The translations under genes were made by a program, and so were the position numbers. The notes under the pieces are model-generated. The model had not been told where the DNA came from, searched no databases, and saw nothing but the letters and a program-made list of their open reading frames with translations. Shown piece by piece: positions 1 to 13,852 of a stretch of DNA of 64,000 bases. Numbering within the stretch: the first letter of the stretch is position 1; each line of letters begins with the position of its first letter. The stretch lies in contig OY855905.1 in NCBI GenBank assembly GCA_963693305.1, positions 49,330,944 to 49,394,943 of the forward strand, in the 5' to 3' direction. Source of the stretch: Meandrina meandrites. Taxonomy: Eukaryota > Cnidaria > Anthozoa > Scleractinia > Meandrinidae.

Positions 1-368
1 CGGAAAATGCTAAAACTGGAAGTCAGTGACAGCCAAAGCAAAAGCAAATATTAGCTTTCTTGTTGAATAAGAAAAATTACATCAAAACAGTGTTGAGTAA
101 ATTGTAATCCCCAGCTCAACTAGCTTACAATGAAAACCACTGCAAATGGAATGCAAAGACAATAAAATATTAATCAAATGGAAAAAATAGTCGAACACTC
201 TAACATTCAACAGATGCACTTCAAATTACCAAATTCATTTCACATGACTGCACCCAAAGAAGAAAACAACCAAACATAACCACAGACAATTTCTTGTGCG
301 TCAGCTGGCACAATACAGTCTGCTTAGCCATTTGTAGCAATGTGCTGCTGCTGTTATCCACTGTAGAA
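1..368 (-). other. CPEB1 3' UTR / downstream flank
   Basis: This stretch lies downstream of the CPEB1 stop codon on the minus strand and is AT-rich. I see no conserved exon in it. No minus-strand AATAAA is evident, so the 3' UTR probably runs past the window edge. Confidence 0.5.
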
Positions 369-3300
369 TCACTGAGTAGTGCCACTCTTGCTTGTTCGTG
401 TCAGTGGTCTGAAACAAATCATAATAGAGCGTTTTAAAATAATGTAGTAATGAATTCAACAATACAAATTAATTTCTTCCTCTACGTTTCTTGAAATGTT
501 CAAAAAGTTCCAAAATTCATAAACTGCACACATAATCTATTCATAACTGGAATGCTGATTGGATAATCTCAGTTTCTTGAACTCGATAACAACAAACAAC
601 AACATAACCTTCTTGCTATCTCAAACAAAATTATTTTCCTGTTTGTATTTTTTGTCAGTCATTTACTGTAAAAATAGCCCTTCTATCTCAAAACCCACTA
701 TCTTAAAAAAAAATTTTCTTAATTTCCTGGGAGTTTGAGATTGCAGGGTCGGCTACTGTACCTCGAGATATGCATCCAATTTAGCTGCAAATATCAACAG
801 TTAAATGCCATTCACAGCGTGTTCTGCTTAGTGCTGTTCTCCATTTGCTTTGAAATCTCAACCCTCTTTAAAATAGACATGCCATTTTTATTCGTGATTT
901 TCCAAATATGGTACTTATTAATAAATGGAAATGAATGTGCAAACCCTTTGTCCAATATGGATCATAGGGAGTCATACCCTTATGGGTTTCTGATACAGGC
1001 TAGTATTATGGGTTTCTGTTATAGGTTAATATAATAATAAAAAAAACAGGTTGGTTCTTGTCTTTAGTCTTGTTAGTTTAATTGTAAGTATAGGGCGAGT
1101 AGGAAAGTACTATCAATGAGAGTTTCTTTTTTTTGTTTTTTCTTTTTTTATTGTATGTGGTGTGAAGCAACTGAATAAAAAAACAGGTTGGAGCCTTGAT
1201 ACATTTTGGTGCACTGAAGAGGCATAAAAGGGCCAGCAGTGATAAGATAAAAATGAATGTATTGTGAACCATCTTAAGGACGTTCATGCTAATTGCTTAA
1301 GCACATCCTTACTGCACACAATTCCTGTCGCAATGCCACACCAGTCATGCATCGAGCGCACATGCTGAGGAAACTTTCCAACCACATTTAGGGTGAGTAA
1401 CCATTGCGTCAACTTCGATTGCACTTTTGCTACCTTATTAGTGACCCCAACTTTTAACCGATCACTTTTGTTAACAATTAGAACATTTGCTTGAATTCCG
1501 CTTTTTGATTTTTGTGGTTTCAGCTTCATAGAAGCGAAACCCACATTGTTGTTGTGTTGTAAGTAAGTAAGTACGTAATTCGGAAAGCCGACGTCATGCC
1601 AATGAGATGCAGACGCCGCAGTCGATGGTTTATTGACATGACCGAAGTATTTTCGTGACAAGCGTTTTATCATGGGCCTGCGAACGAGGTTGCGAATTCG
1701 CAGTTGATATTTCTTCGAGCTTCGCAGATAACATGTGAAACGTCGAAGCAACGCTTGTTTATGCGTTTCTCTGGGCAGTGGATTTCAGAGGAAAGTTTCG
1801 TTAGCAATGGTTTTGTGCTAGTTTAGTCTGGGAACCAGACAGCTCTCGATGAAGGAGATATTTCTTGATGTAGTTTGTGCAGTACTTTTCGAGAAACCAC
1901 TTTCGAGCGTGTTAAGCGTAAACACCGTAGACAGGGCAAATGAGCCATGCGGAGTGAGCTAGCAAATATAAATATGCAAATCATCTATTCGCGTGCAATT
2001 TGTCGCTAAATTTTGGAGCTTCCACTTTCTGATGCAATTTTTCTGCTCAACACTTTCTAAATGCTTCCCAAGAGACCTAGAACATTGATCACAATCGTCA
2101 GGGTTTTCCGAAGAAACGGCCCTTTCATACCCTTCACAGCAAGTGATGCCAGCTTTTGTTATCATAAACAGCTCTTGTTACCATGGAATTAAATATGCAA
2201 AAAATTGAATTTACTTTAAAGCGAAGTTCAGAACAGACAGGGAACAAAACTATTTTGCGCTTTGAAATACCTTACGGAAGGGATGCTTCTTGATGTGATT
2301 TGTGCAGTACTTTTCGAGAAATGACTTTCGAGCGTGTTTACTCGTAAACACAGTAGACAGGTCGAATCAGCTAGCAAATATGCAAATCATCCATTCGTGT
2401 GCAATCTGTCACGCATTCCCATATGTATGATTTTGGGGGGGTTGAAAGTGGTACTTTTCAAAAGAGAGACTATTGTAAGTGACAAAACATACATGTAGCT
2501 GAAACCACGTGCACTCCTGCGAGTGCTATTTTTTCATTTGCCATACGACAGGTTCAAATGCCTCTGCCAGGGACAAGTTTTGCAAAAAGGATAGCAACAC
2601 TAGGAATTATTTACGCAACAGACGCACTTCTTCAAAATATGACCAAGATCATTTGCCTCCGTTTACTCATCAATATTTCTGGCACAAGTAACTCATTATC
2701 TGACCTCAGTAAAAATTTTAGAAAAATCTATCGACTAGAAAATTTCCGTGCGAACGTCCTTAAATGGACCTGTGCAAATATAAGGTACTTAGAAAAATAT
2801 AAAACATTTCAATACCTGTGCTGACGGTACCCCTCAATTGAGTGATGCCACAACCAGCATGAATGGCAGTAATACTTGAAACAGGATTCTTCACGGCAGA
2901 AGAAAGGACCAGAGGTAGTATGGCAGATGTCACACATGGAGTCCTCTAAATAGGGGTCGACTTGGACCTGATTTCCAGGAACAAATCAAGTGAGCAATTT
3001 AAGAAAATAATCCACAGTGCTCAGTTTCTTTTCCAAAATGAAGCTGATCTTTATAAAGTTTAACATGTATCTGCCAAAAGGCTTTATTCAGCAAAGACTG
3101 GCCAGTGCTTTCAATAAGACCTGGAACCCCACTAGTGCTCGAGGCGAGGTGAATCATCAGATAAAATTCATGCAGCTCCCTATAAAAGTGAGGTGCTTAC
3201 AGCTACTTATACTGCTCTATGATGGGTGCTGCATCTGCTTCTTAAAATCATACTAAATGCACTGACTGGCTCAGTTACTTTTGCATGGAAATACCTATTT

Positions 3301-6300
3301 TCAGAAGCTCCCTTCATTACCTAGGTTTGTCTATTATCGAGACTCAGAATCTCTATTTCAACTCAATCTGCCACAAAATGTTTGAAAGGCAGCAAAAATG
3401 GGATTAGGAAAAGGAAAAATGATTTCTTTTTTTCTTTTTCCTCTAAACAGGTGACTCACCTTTTTAACAAATTTTGGCGTCTCTATTTCAATGAATCCTG
3501 AACGTACAGCTTCCAGAAAGCTCTTCTGGTTGTTAAATGTAATGCGACCAGAACCTGGGATGGCAAAAGATAAAAATGGGTTAATATGTGTGACATTACA
3601 TGTTTATATATATTAACAATTAACTCACCTATAGGATAGCGGTGTTTATCAGTGTCAATTCCAGCATAGACAACTCCCCCAAACAGCTCATTCATAATAT
3701 AGGCCAGACCCTCTGACATATGAAAAATCAAGCATATATGCATCAATAAACAGAGTTTACATTGTTTCTGTGTGCACATTATACAGCTATTTAATCATTG
3801 TACATTTTCAAATTAAACCACACCTTCAATCTGTGGCCACCAGTAAAATGTATGTTACCTATATTGGGATACTACTGGCTGGGGAGACTTCTATCTTGCC
3901 CCAAAACATACCACAATGACCCTGTCCAACCCTGCAGGATCTTAAGCATCTTTTTGGTCTGAAATCTATGGTTTGTCAAAATTGAGTATTAATAAATTGT
4001 TACTGGTTAGTGATATACCTGCATTTAACATGCCATGCAGCCCGCCCACAAACACAGTCCAACTAGTGTCTAGTCTTTGATGAGGACCCCGTACATAGTT
4101 GGTATCGGACAGAACCCATGGAATCACCTGCACCTGAAGATGTGAATACATTCACTGATTTTAACTTCTGTTATTAAATGTTATAAATTTCCGGGATATC
4201 AGATGTCTGAAAGTTTTATAATTAAGCACTTACAATTAGCAACACTATCAAAGTAAGTGTTGCATGATTGTGATACATTTAATATTTCTTATGGACTTAA
4301 GCACTTTGTTCTGGGTGGCTGTCGACATGTATACTGCTGTTCCTTAATTTTTCTGAAAAGTCAGTTACCTCTTTGCATCTCATACGCCTACTGGAGATTT
4401 TGAAGTACCAATCTCCACCATTACAGAAATCATGGGTGCAGGAAGCCAGTAAGGCTTTGACTGATTTTTCGGAATCGAAGATCAGGTAAACATATCCTGA
4501 AATGTAATTACACAGCAAAAATAAAATCTTAAGTGTTTGTAAAGTGTCAAAGATCAACATGGTTCAAACTTCCCTGCTTTCAAAAAATAATTTATAATAG
4601 ATGCCATATGTCTTGCTATAGAGACTTGCAACAGGAAAAAATGGAAAAGACCCCCAGCATACCTTTAGGAGGGTGATGCAAATGCCGGCCATCAGCTTTC
4701 CCAGGCCACTCCACTTTGACTGAGCCAAAAGGTTTAAAGGACATGACTAGAGATGCTAATGATTCGAGACAGTAACAATGTTTTAAAACTATTGACAAGA
4801 AAATGGAACTACAATGACTTGCAACTTGAAAACCAATAGCGATTAAATAATTGATTGCATAGTTAAGTTACCTTCCGTTATATCCCAGGGAACACCTCCA
4901 AGAAAAACTTTAGTCGAGTAGCTTGGATTCTTATAGTTACGGCGAGGTAGCTGTCCTGACCACTTTTTCATATTTCCTTTATTGTAATCTGTACCTTGTC
5001 ATAATCAAAGAGAGTTAAGCCAGCTACAAGATTGTTTTCAGTCAAGTTTCATTTACAGACAAAACTATTGCTCAGGATTAATAACCCACAAATTTAAGTT
5101 CAAGGCCAGGTTGTTACAGTGATTAGCATGACACTTTTGATTCAGTTGTTTTCTGTTGTATTTTCTGTCCTCCAGTTTTGACCTAGACTTATAAATCTCA
5201 ATGGCAACAGAAGGCAGCTAGAGTCTGCACAAACAGCAGGTACAAAGTGCACAGAAGCCATAAATCCAGTTCTGGCCCTCTCTCTGTCACGCAACACTAG
5301 GGACTATTGTCTGCACATGCTCGTGGTTTACCAGGTTTTTCTGATAAACGCTTGTGCGCATGTATATTTGAGATGGCTGTCAATCATCTTCACCTCCAGT
5401 TCTGAAGCCGTCGTTGTAACACCTTTAAACACTCAGTTGTAACAAACTGATGTTAAATCTCAAGAATATCCGAGACATTTAAAATCAGTTTTCTGTAGAC
5501 TCAAACAAAATATACGAAAGTATGTTTGTGCATGAAGCTTACAGGATATTGTTGTGATCATTCATGTGTGAAAAGCTGTTGATAAATCTGATTACCGTAA
5601 ACACCCGGAGATAAGCCGCACCTTTTTTCCAAAAATCGTCGCTCAAAATTGGGGGTGCGGCTTATCTGCGGGAACATTTCAAAAAGCTGCCATACATTTC
5701 AGTGAATTGACACTTTTATAGAAGTCTTCATTAGCAGATCCTTTAAACGGTTTATGGCCGCTTTTCTAGAACAGGAAAATGTCACACAGCACAAAATTTC
5801 CATTCCCCCACAAAGCTGTTTGCAGTGTCAACGACTGCCTGTAATAAACTTCAACAGTAATCGATCGGCCTGGCCTCCAGCCGTTTAGCACTTCGATGAC
5901 AAATTGATCACAAAACTCTCTTTGTGCAACAAGTTTATCTTCGACAGTTGGCTCTCAAATCTATCTATTTGTACGTTACGATAGCCATAGCCTGAGAGGG
6001 AGAGAGGGAAAGCGTAGCGGCCACAATCGACCTCAGACATCGGAGAATCAGGCTACGATAGCCACGAACAGCAGAATCTCCCTCCATCTTGAAACTTGAG
6101 TAAACAAACATCGTTCCCGGCCTAGTCCCAACATGTTCAATCTAATGCCTGGTTACTAAGCTACAAACGTTCGACAAAACGAAAACACACGTTCTTGTTC
6201 GCAAAAATCTGTGGAAAAAAGTGTTGAATGAAGAAATACCTGTCAGCAAGTACCAGAAAAAGATCAATCATATGTCAAAGGTAAAGGAAATGATGTTCAT

Positions 6301-9300
6301 TATATTAAAACGCTTAAATTGTGGGTAAGACTTTGATGTTCAATTTCTGTTTCATTGCCACAGTGAGTTACTTTCGATGAAGAAGACTTCTGAAGACTCT
6401 TTAAAAAACGTTTTTTTCCAAAATTCAAGTTGCTAAGTCTAGGGTGCAGCTTATCTGCGGGTGTTTACGGTAAATTCCTCATTATAAATTTGAAGGTAGG
6501 AATATTTGAATCCTGCTGTATTTACCATAAGTAAAAGTGATAATTGTTAGTGGACGGGCAAAATTATTTACTGAGATGTCATCTTGTTTAATTTTGTGCG
6601 TGATTGCATAAACAGCCGTCGGCAAATGGCAGCACACGCCAAAATAACTGTGTTTTCATTAAATGTATGCTGATCAAAGCAATGCTGTTACAAACAGAAC
6701 AGGATTTAAAAAGAATTCTTCATTCTGATTCATCAAATGTTTTTGTGTCATCTCTGATGCATTCAAACATATTATTGAGACAACTGAGTTTTCGTGCAGC
6801 TTTCGGCAAAGATGATCGACATCCACCAAGAGACCAGACTTTTCGTCTAGACTTTTTGTTCTGAGGGAAGCGTGTGATTGGTTTATCGCGGGCATGCACA
6901 GACAATTGTCCCTGGACCCTCTCTCCCGAAGTGTGGCATGACAGAGAGAGGGCCAGTACTGGACTAAGAAGCCAGAAGGTGAATCATCTTTTCACAATAA
7001 AATTTACAAGCTTGTCACCTCATTTAAGACATTGCATATAGAATTTTCGAACACTGTTGTTCTTCAACGTCTAATCCTGGCTTATTGTAAGTAGATTTTT
7101 TTTTACAACCAAGAGCTCTACACCAGAAAGTACAAAATGATTACTACTAGGAGCCATTATTTAACATTATAAACTATGTTAAAGTTACCTGGTAATAGCT
7201 GTGCAAGCCCTGGTGGCTGCATGTAATCTAATCCTGTTGGATCATTCCACATTCCAAACAAGGGATTAACACCAGTCCACCGAGGATCCGTAAACAGGCT
7301 TCCCACTGACGGCATCTCGGCCGGCTGCAGTGCTGCAGTTGGAGGTATTCCAATCTGCCTTGGCTGGCAACGAGGGAACATGGAGCTGCGGTACGAAGGC
7401 CTCATGGGACTAATAGTGGATTCCGAGTCCACAGGAGAAAGAGGAGAGAAGGGGAATGCCCCAAATGGGGAAAATGCACCAATAGGAGAAGAGGGAAGAC
7501 TGTCAGGAGGGGAATGCATTCCAAAGTGAGCACTGCTAGCCATAAAATTTCCCTGAAATAAACAAAACCAACCCTAACTGGTTAACTTTGCAACTAGATA
7601 GAGTGCTGCAACCTCAAGGTCTTTTAATTGTTGTATTGCAATAATTATTGTAATAATAATTGTTAAATCATTTGTTAATTGTGGAAAATTTAAGGTGGCT
7701 CTGAACCCCTTCTGGAGAATTTTTAAACTTTGCAAAAATAGTATCTCAACACGTTATTCACAATTCAATAAAAAACAAAGGCTACCAACTTATTGCTGTG
7801 TTATAAAGTTTAAGGTGTTTTCAGCACGTTTGCACTGTTGCTATCATAATGGTAATGTGTAATGTCATGAAGAATACCACAACTCGTTTCCAACAATACT
7901 GGGCATTTGATTGACACCATTGTCAGGTGCCAGGACTTGCCATAGGGGCAAGTGATCTTGAGAACTGCATCATCATTACTATTACTATTATTGTACTTAA
8001 AAAAGAACAAGTGAGAGGGGAAGTGTTTACTTCCATTCCTGCATTAATGTAGCGCCAAATGATAAGTGGCAGTGTTGACACAGCAAAGTATGAGCTGAAA
8101 GCTGTTGCCAGCTATCTTAAGTTCGTGGGGGGCAGATTGCTATTCCTTGGCGTTTTGCAATATTATTTTGGACTACAACCCAAACTTGAAAATATAAAAT
8201 AATAAAGTAAAGCCTCTGTGTCAGCAAAAAGTCAACCCAAGACAGTTGCCCAAAATCTGTACTACAAGTCTATCATGTCTGCCTGTAAACTGTTATTGCA
8301 TTAATTATCCAATAAAAACGGCAGATCCGTTCATATCCTTTTAAAATTTGGAAAGGGAGCTCTTGCAATGTTCGTAGAATTTTTTCAACAATTGTTCACA
8401 GTACAGTGTTGATTACGGCATGCCAGATCACTCGGTAGATAAACTTGCTACATCGAGTTGACGAGTTATTAATAAGAGGCCAAGTGGAAACTCAATCAAC
8501 TGCAATTGTCAATCATAGGTGGCATCGCCACAAATATAATCCTGCTCGCTTAGTTAATCGCATATGGATCGAACCATTGCATTGTCCACTGACATCCCGC
8601 AGCAAACATACAGGAAACATAGCAGACAACAAAGCAGACGCGAGGTCAAAAAACAGTGCACAATGTTGATTAAGATCAGGTTCACCTAACGCTTTCAATT
8701 AGTATAAAATTTACACGTTTACCATAAAATAATCGCCAGCCCTTTCATCCATATGCAACGGGCTTGGAGATCTCGAGTCTGGCGGTGTTGGCTGAAAACC
8801 AGGATAACCGATAAAGGATCCACAGGCTGGCTGGGGAACCGGCTGAGGTGAAAAGAGACTTTTCCCAGCCGAGTCTGCAAAACAACAAAACGAGAAAACA
8901 GCTTTCGCGTCACGCCTTTCCGTTAATTGCGATGATTTTGCAGCTTTGTACTTTATATTTGTACGCAAAAGAATTCAAATGAGCTCTGGAAAATTTACTT
9001 ACTAGGATCCAGAGCCGAGTCCAGTAACGCATTGATTCGAGTCAGGATGGACGTTTTGTCCTCTGGTCCATTCTGCAAGGAAAGAAATTAATGTTGACGA
9101 TGTATTCAGTGCGAGTGCAAAAAATTCTTGAAATAACTAGACCATAATTGTTGACCTTAGCGTCTGACACACAGCGATTGTTACCTTTGTAAATTTATTT
9201 ATCACGACTAACGTGCTCAAAAACAACTTGAAAACATTGAGCTTATTCAGTTGAAGCTCAACTCTAAACTTGATAGTTGGGATGAAGACAAGCTATAAGA

Positions 9301-9533
9301 CAGTTATTTCGTGTTGAAAGCAAAATGCTGGAGTTCTGCTTTTCACTGGAGTAAGAAAAACAACTTCATCGACAACACTTCGCATTGAGCCGGAAAAATA
9401 TTCCTTCCTTCCTTCCGCACCTGGACCGATGACAATTTGACAAACAGGTAGGAAGCGTCTCTTTTAGCTACAACGAAAATTCAACAACGGAAAAAATAAC
9501 ATTTAAAGATTCAAAGCTCACCTCCTTACTCAT
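369..9533 (-). CDS. CPEB1: CPEB1-type cytoplasmic polyadenylation element-binding protein, 12 exons, complete
   Basis: Binds U-rich CPE elements in mRNA 3' UTRs and controls poly(A) length and translation in the cytoplasm, classically in oocytes. Coding exons are 9533-9522, 9072-9003, 8874-8723, 7552-7189, 4988-4872, 4755-4663, 4496-4369, 4133-4019, 3712-3629, 3554-3460, 2967-2816 and 408-369. All have GT/AG borders and matching phases, giving 1422 nt and 473 aa. The N-terminal ~200 residues are Pro/Ser-rich and disordered-looking, with a PPDSRSPSP stretch near residue 61 that recalls the LDSR phosphosite context of vertebrate CPEB1. RRM1 starts with [13 protein letters not shown] at ~226. 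RRM2 starts with [13 protein letters not shown] at ~338 and includes [13 protein letters not shown]. The C-terminal ZZ-type zinc domain (~411-462) has [17 protein letters not shown] and a later HH pair. The start codon lies in a 12-nt coding exon (MSKE). The sequence is closer to CPEB1 than CPEB2-4. The terminal exon ([12 protein letters not shown]) is the least certain, though its phase fits. Confidence 0.93.
1284..1751 (-). other. Unassigned 155-codon ORF inside CPEB1 intron 11
   Basis: An open frame on the same strand as CPEB1, between its last two exons. The predicted product is basic, Arg/Lys/His-rich at the N-terminus, with no domain, signal peptide or membrane segment I recognise. It starts about 100 bp beyond a duplicated intronic segment. 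It may be a transposon fragment or a chance ORF; there is no evidence of splicing or conservation. Confidence 0.2.
1848..2416. repeat. Spaced direct duplication in CPEB1 intron 11
   Basis: Two similar ~150-bp segments, about 1848-2007 and 2270-2416, lie in the same orientation. Both share the run TTTGTGCAGTACTTTTCGAG, a CTTTCGAGCGTGTT block, a GTAGACAGG block and GCTAGCAAATAT followed by ATGCAAATCAT. About 260 bp of unrelated sequence separates them. This looks like a diverged tandem duplication or two copies of an unnamed repeat. Confidence 0.7.
5593..6472. mobile_element. Non-autonomous TIR element in CPEB1 intron 4
   Basis: The left end reads TACCGTAAACACCCG followed by GAGATAAGCCGCACC. 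The right end is its inverted counterpart with two or three mismatches, ending CGGGTGTTTACGGTA. The interior (~880 bp) has no transposase-like ORF, so it looks like a MITE. Superfamily is not determined because no clear target duplication longer than 2-3 bp is visible. Confidence 0.75.
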
Positions 9534-11214
9534 GGTTGAAAATGAAAGCGTCCTGAATCTGCAAAGCTCTTCATTCTCGTCTCTCATGGCTGCTGTATTT
9601 GTATCATTTCGGTTTAGAAGCTCAATGCACGTGGAATCTGTGGATTCTCGTGCAAGTCACCTCATTGGTCAGTCAAGATTGCCATTGTTTTATGGCCAAT
9701 CGGATCGTCGAACACAAGGCAAGTGCTAACTTCCTCTTATTGTCACTTCCGGTTCATTTTTCTCGTCTGATCATTCAAAAACAGCATTTCGCGGCATTTT
9801 GCTGTTGTGGAATAATTGGAACTTCGCACCACTTAAATGTGATGGTTTTTGTTTAGTTCAAACGAAATAAGTTCTTGCACATTTGGGGAAATATAATAAT
9901 GAACAAGGAAGAAAAAATATCAGTGTACTTTTATACGCTGCGAGCATAAATTCAAGGTGTTTATGATAATTTTTTCGTTCTCTTTTTGTATTGTATTCGA
10001 ATGAACTGTACATCGTCACGAGACTACAAAACAACAATGGTGTTGATATAACGAATCCAAATAAAAGAAAGGATAAACAAGAAATAATGTACAGTAGGCT
10101 TGTAGTTCTGCTTGTCAACTCACCAGTCACTAAACAAGAATCCTCCTCACGGGAAATAACTGGATTGCTTCAGAAAAACATTTCCCCCCATTTTGAAAAA
10201 AGGTGTGAAAATGAGCGAAATATATTGTAAGAGAAGCCGAGGTCAAATTTGACTTTTGAAATATTGACTCGCTGATGTATAGTGAACTTGAATTTGAGGA
10301 TGCGGCTCTCCAAGTAAATTATAAAAACGCCAGAACAAGCACGTTTTTCGCGGTGAAATAACAACCAGCAGCACTAACACATTCTAGATTCTCGACGCCA
10401 GAGCCTTCGGTTCATCACTGGGCCCAGTTTCAGATTCGATCAATAAAATGTTTTGTCCTTTTATCACTGGCAGGGAATATCACATAAATCAAATTTTACA
10501 GATTGAAATTGTTACACTTCGTTATCTTTTACACTGTCTTTCGCGCCATAATTACGATACAAAGCACGACTTAGACATCAGTTGGTGTCGTTTGTTGTTG
10601 TCGTTAAAAAAAAAAATCAACAAACTCACGACGGAATTAATGAACAGCCTGCTATGACGGGTATTTGTGAAGACCAGATATTCGAATTATTTACTGCACT
10701 TCGACAACATAGAGGTGGCGGAAATAACAGCATGCACACCTTCAAAAGGCAACACGTTCCGGCGAAAAACAGTAGCACCTGCACATTCTCGATCCCAGAG
10801 CCTTCGATCGGTACATCGCTGGGCCCAGAACCAAAATGGCGGCGTTTGGTACAAAAAGACGCAGACAGGCAAAAGTAATTCCCGAAATAGAAAAAAGGTA
10901 AAAAAATTATCCGAAATATTCTAGACTTCCCATATTTTTAGTCTGAATTAAATAAAAGTGGCAAAGTGTCATAAGTTAGTTAAAAGAATACACGTTTTCC
11001 CCACGTTTATTATTTTTCTTCAATTGAACATGCATGGTTTGTATAATAAAGTATGGAGCTGAACGGAAATCTTGCCAAAATGGTATATATATCGGAGACA
11101 GCGCGGCCACAAGTTGACTTCTGTTGCACAAAACCCCGTCCGATAGTTAAAAACTAAAAGGGCTGACGAATTGACGAATTTCAATTTGTCAATGTACAAA
11201 CGTGTGTGCATTGT

Positions 11215-11321
<107 letters not shown>

Positions 11322-11951
11322 ATGTACAATTGTAAGAATTCAAAGTTATAAAAATTTCTAACTATATCATAAGAAAAAAACTATTACATAACGGTAAAAT
11401 ACATCAATCAAATATAAAAGCTCTATTTACAATTTTCTCATCTGCATAGTGCATTATAAAACTATTTCCAAACCTCTTCGTTTTTACACGCAGGATTGAA
11501 AACATACGCCTATTCCTATTAAGTCAAACTGTGGCTGTTTGGTAGCGACTCGAGCTGGTTGGCGGCGAGGCGACAGATATAACCCTTCTGGACCATATCA
11601 CGTAATATTCCTATAAAAACGTCCTCTAACTCAGCTTTGAAGGACTTCACAGGAGATTTTCAGCCGCCTTTATTTTCAAACGACCGCACATTCTTCTTTC
11701 TTGCGCGCGCGCCAGCCGCCAGAGTTCAAAATATTCCCGCCTAACACATTGACCAATTAGAAATGTTTTCATTGTTTCTCCTGAAAACCAATTACAGCAC
11801 AATATGTTACGGAGATCCCCAGAGCTCTCCTCTCTCTCAAACGCAAATTAGAAGAGTAGCTCTGGGATCGAGAGTACTTATTCAACAATTAAATTAAAGA
11901 CCACAGCACATAAATCTGCAATATTTTCTACGCTAAGCAGTTGTTTTGTTG

Positions 11952-11971
11952 TAGTCTCCTTCGCAGCCGTT
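11952..11971. repeat. Single terminus of the 96-bp MITE family found at 63007
   Basis: The 20 bases TAGTCTCCTTCGCAGCCGTT are identical to the terminal inverted repeat of the complete element at 63007-63102. I see no matching inverted end nearby, so this appears to be a broken or diverged copy. Confidence 0.6.
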
Positions 11972-13178
11972 GTTTGGTTAGCTAATCCAGGTGTTTTTCG
12001 TTGTCATGTTTCCGTCATATGTCAACACGACTGCGATGAAAGACACACACTCGAAATATCATGGTAGCTTTAAGTTCCCTTACACAGTTTGTATCAAGAA
12101 CAAATACCTTTCAGTTGTTGTTTTTTTAAACAAAATAAAATCAAACCAAATGCTCTGAGATTGCAAATGAAAAGTTTGGTTAAAACGTTCTAAACTTAAC
12201 TCCAACACAATGTTCTACAAACCTGCAGAACTTTTCCAACTAGAAACTTAATTTTTAAGAACGCTGGATCGATAACTAAAGAAAAAACACTTCTAATGAC
12301 AGACAACAATCACAACTGGCCGCAATCGCAACAAATACAGTTATAGCAGAATGAACCAAATGAGAACTGGAAGTAAAATACCTGTAACTATGCAGTCGGT
12401 GTCAAGCGCGGGAAAACACACAATAACACAAATAAGATTGGGTTCGGTTCAGGCTACTGATTGTTTTAAAATATAACATGTTAAATTCTCAGCTACACAA
12501 GGAAAGATTTCTATTCGGTGATCTATTTAACAATTATTCCACGTGCGCGCGTTGGATATGAGATGGTAGATAGCCAACGAGGCGCGTATTGTTTTATTAA
12601 AAACGCTCAAAAGAATTGCAATATTTGAGCTCCCCAGCTGTTTTCGTTGACGCGTATCGGCTACGATATTTGTGGTCAATGGCATATGAGCTCATATACA
12701 TTGCCTGTTAACCAATCAAAACTCAGGTATTGCAATATACCATTGCTAGTTGTTAATAATTCCAGATATAACGCCTGCCATGATAACTTGAGTTGCAATG
12801 GCGAGAAAACAGCAGGTGTCGTACGCGACAACGAGCTCAAAATTCCACAAATCTTTTATAGTTATTCTAAGCAAACAAGAAATGTAAAAAATATTGACCT
12901 CATTCATGTTTTTGTACATGAGTGGACCGAGACGAACAATCAACAACCAAGAGTAAAGGCCAAGAACCGGCGACGCATTTGTTTCAGGGTGTCAAGGGAC
13001 AACAATTTGATCAATAGGAACAACTGTTTGAATATCACGAGAGTATCTCTCCTGGGGATCTCTTGATTTTCATCAATAATATTTTTCACGAAGGGTGATA
13101 TCGCATGAAGAATAACTTGATTATTGACATCTTTTAGAATGATCAAAATATGATTAATATCCGTAGATAATAAGTTAA

Positions 13179-13852
13179 GATCAGATTTATAAACGTATCG
13201 TCCCTAGTATCACATACTGCATCTCGGTCTGGGGGTCATGTTCCTTGGCCACATTTAACGACTTAGAACAACTACACACCAAAGCTGCCAAACTTATCCA
13301 CAAGTTATCCAGTGAAACACCTGATGCTGACGTTCTTCAAATTGTAAAATGGAAGCCTTTGATCTATATTTACAAGCGAAGGCTTGCTTCCATTATGTAC
13401 CAGGTCTTCAACAACTCTCTACCTGATCAACTTACATCCCTGCGTGGAACACGTTACAACGATAATAATTATAAATTAAGACGTTCTAATGACTTTTCTC
13501 TGATACGCTATAATAGTCTACTCGGTAGAAACAGCGTCAGATATCGGGGGCCTATTATATGGAACTCAATCCCAAGAAATATCAGAAACGCTGCCTCCTT
13601 ACAACTTTTTAAAGCGACTCTTAAACGTGCCTCTAAATCTATAGACCAAATTCAGTTTGAAAAAGAGGCTTGCTTGTTGAATTCCAAGGATCCTAACTTC
13701 GTATATTTTTAATTCTCTTTTTATATTTCTTTTGTATTAATAGCTATATGTTTAGTTTGTCTATTATTTAATGGCAGGTCCACACCAGCCTTATGGTTGC
13801 CCTACTAGACCTGCCTTAACAAAAAGTTATGTATGTATGTATGTACGTAATA
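13179..13852 (+). mobile_element. 5'-truncated non-LTR retrotransposon, reverse transcriptase C-terminus
   Basis: An open frame from about 13179 to 13711 reads VPSITYCISVWGSCS, then TFNDLEQLHTKAAKLIHKLS, and ends with a RYRGPIIWNSIPRNIRNAAS block. This is the usual C-terminal end of LINE reverse transcriptases in invertebrates. The frame is closed upstream by a TAA at 13176, so the catalytic core is missing. It is followed by a short 3' UTR and a TATG/TGTA microsatellite tail at about 13824-13848, typical of a 5'-truncated insertion. No initiator is needed; this is a relic. Confidence 0.85.

Noticed and set aside
7690..7740. TTAAGGTGGCTCTGAA resembling a Kolobok-like terminus in CPEB1 intron 3/4 vicinity
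   Set aside because: No matching inverted end was found nearby, so it cannot be called an element from this window alone.
12647..13066. 139-codon ORF upstream of the LINE fragment
   Set aside because: No recognisable domain, no splice support, and an overlapping antisense ORF of similar quality; likely chance.
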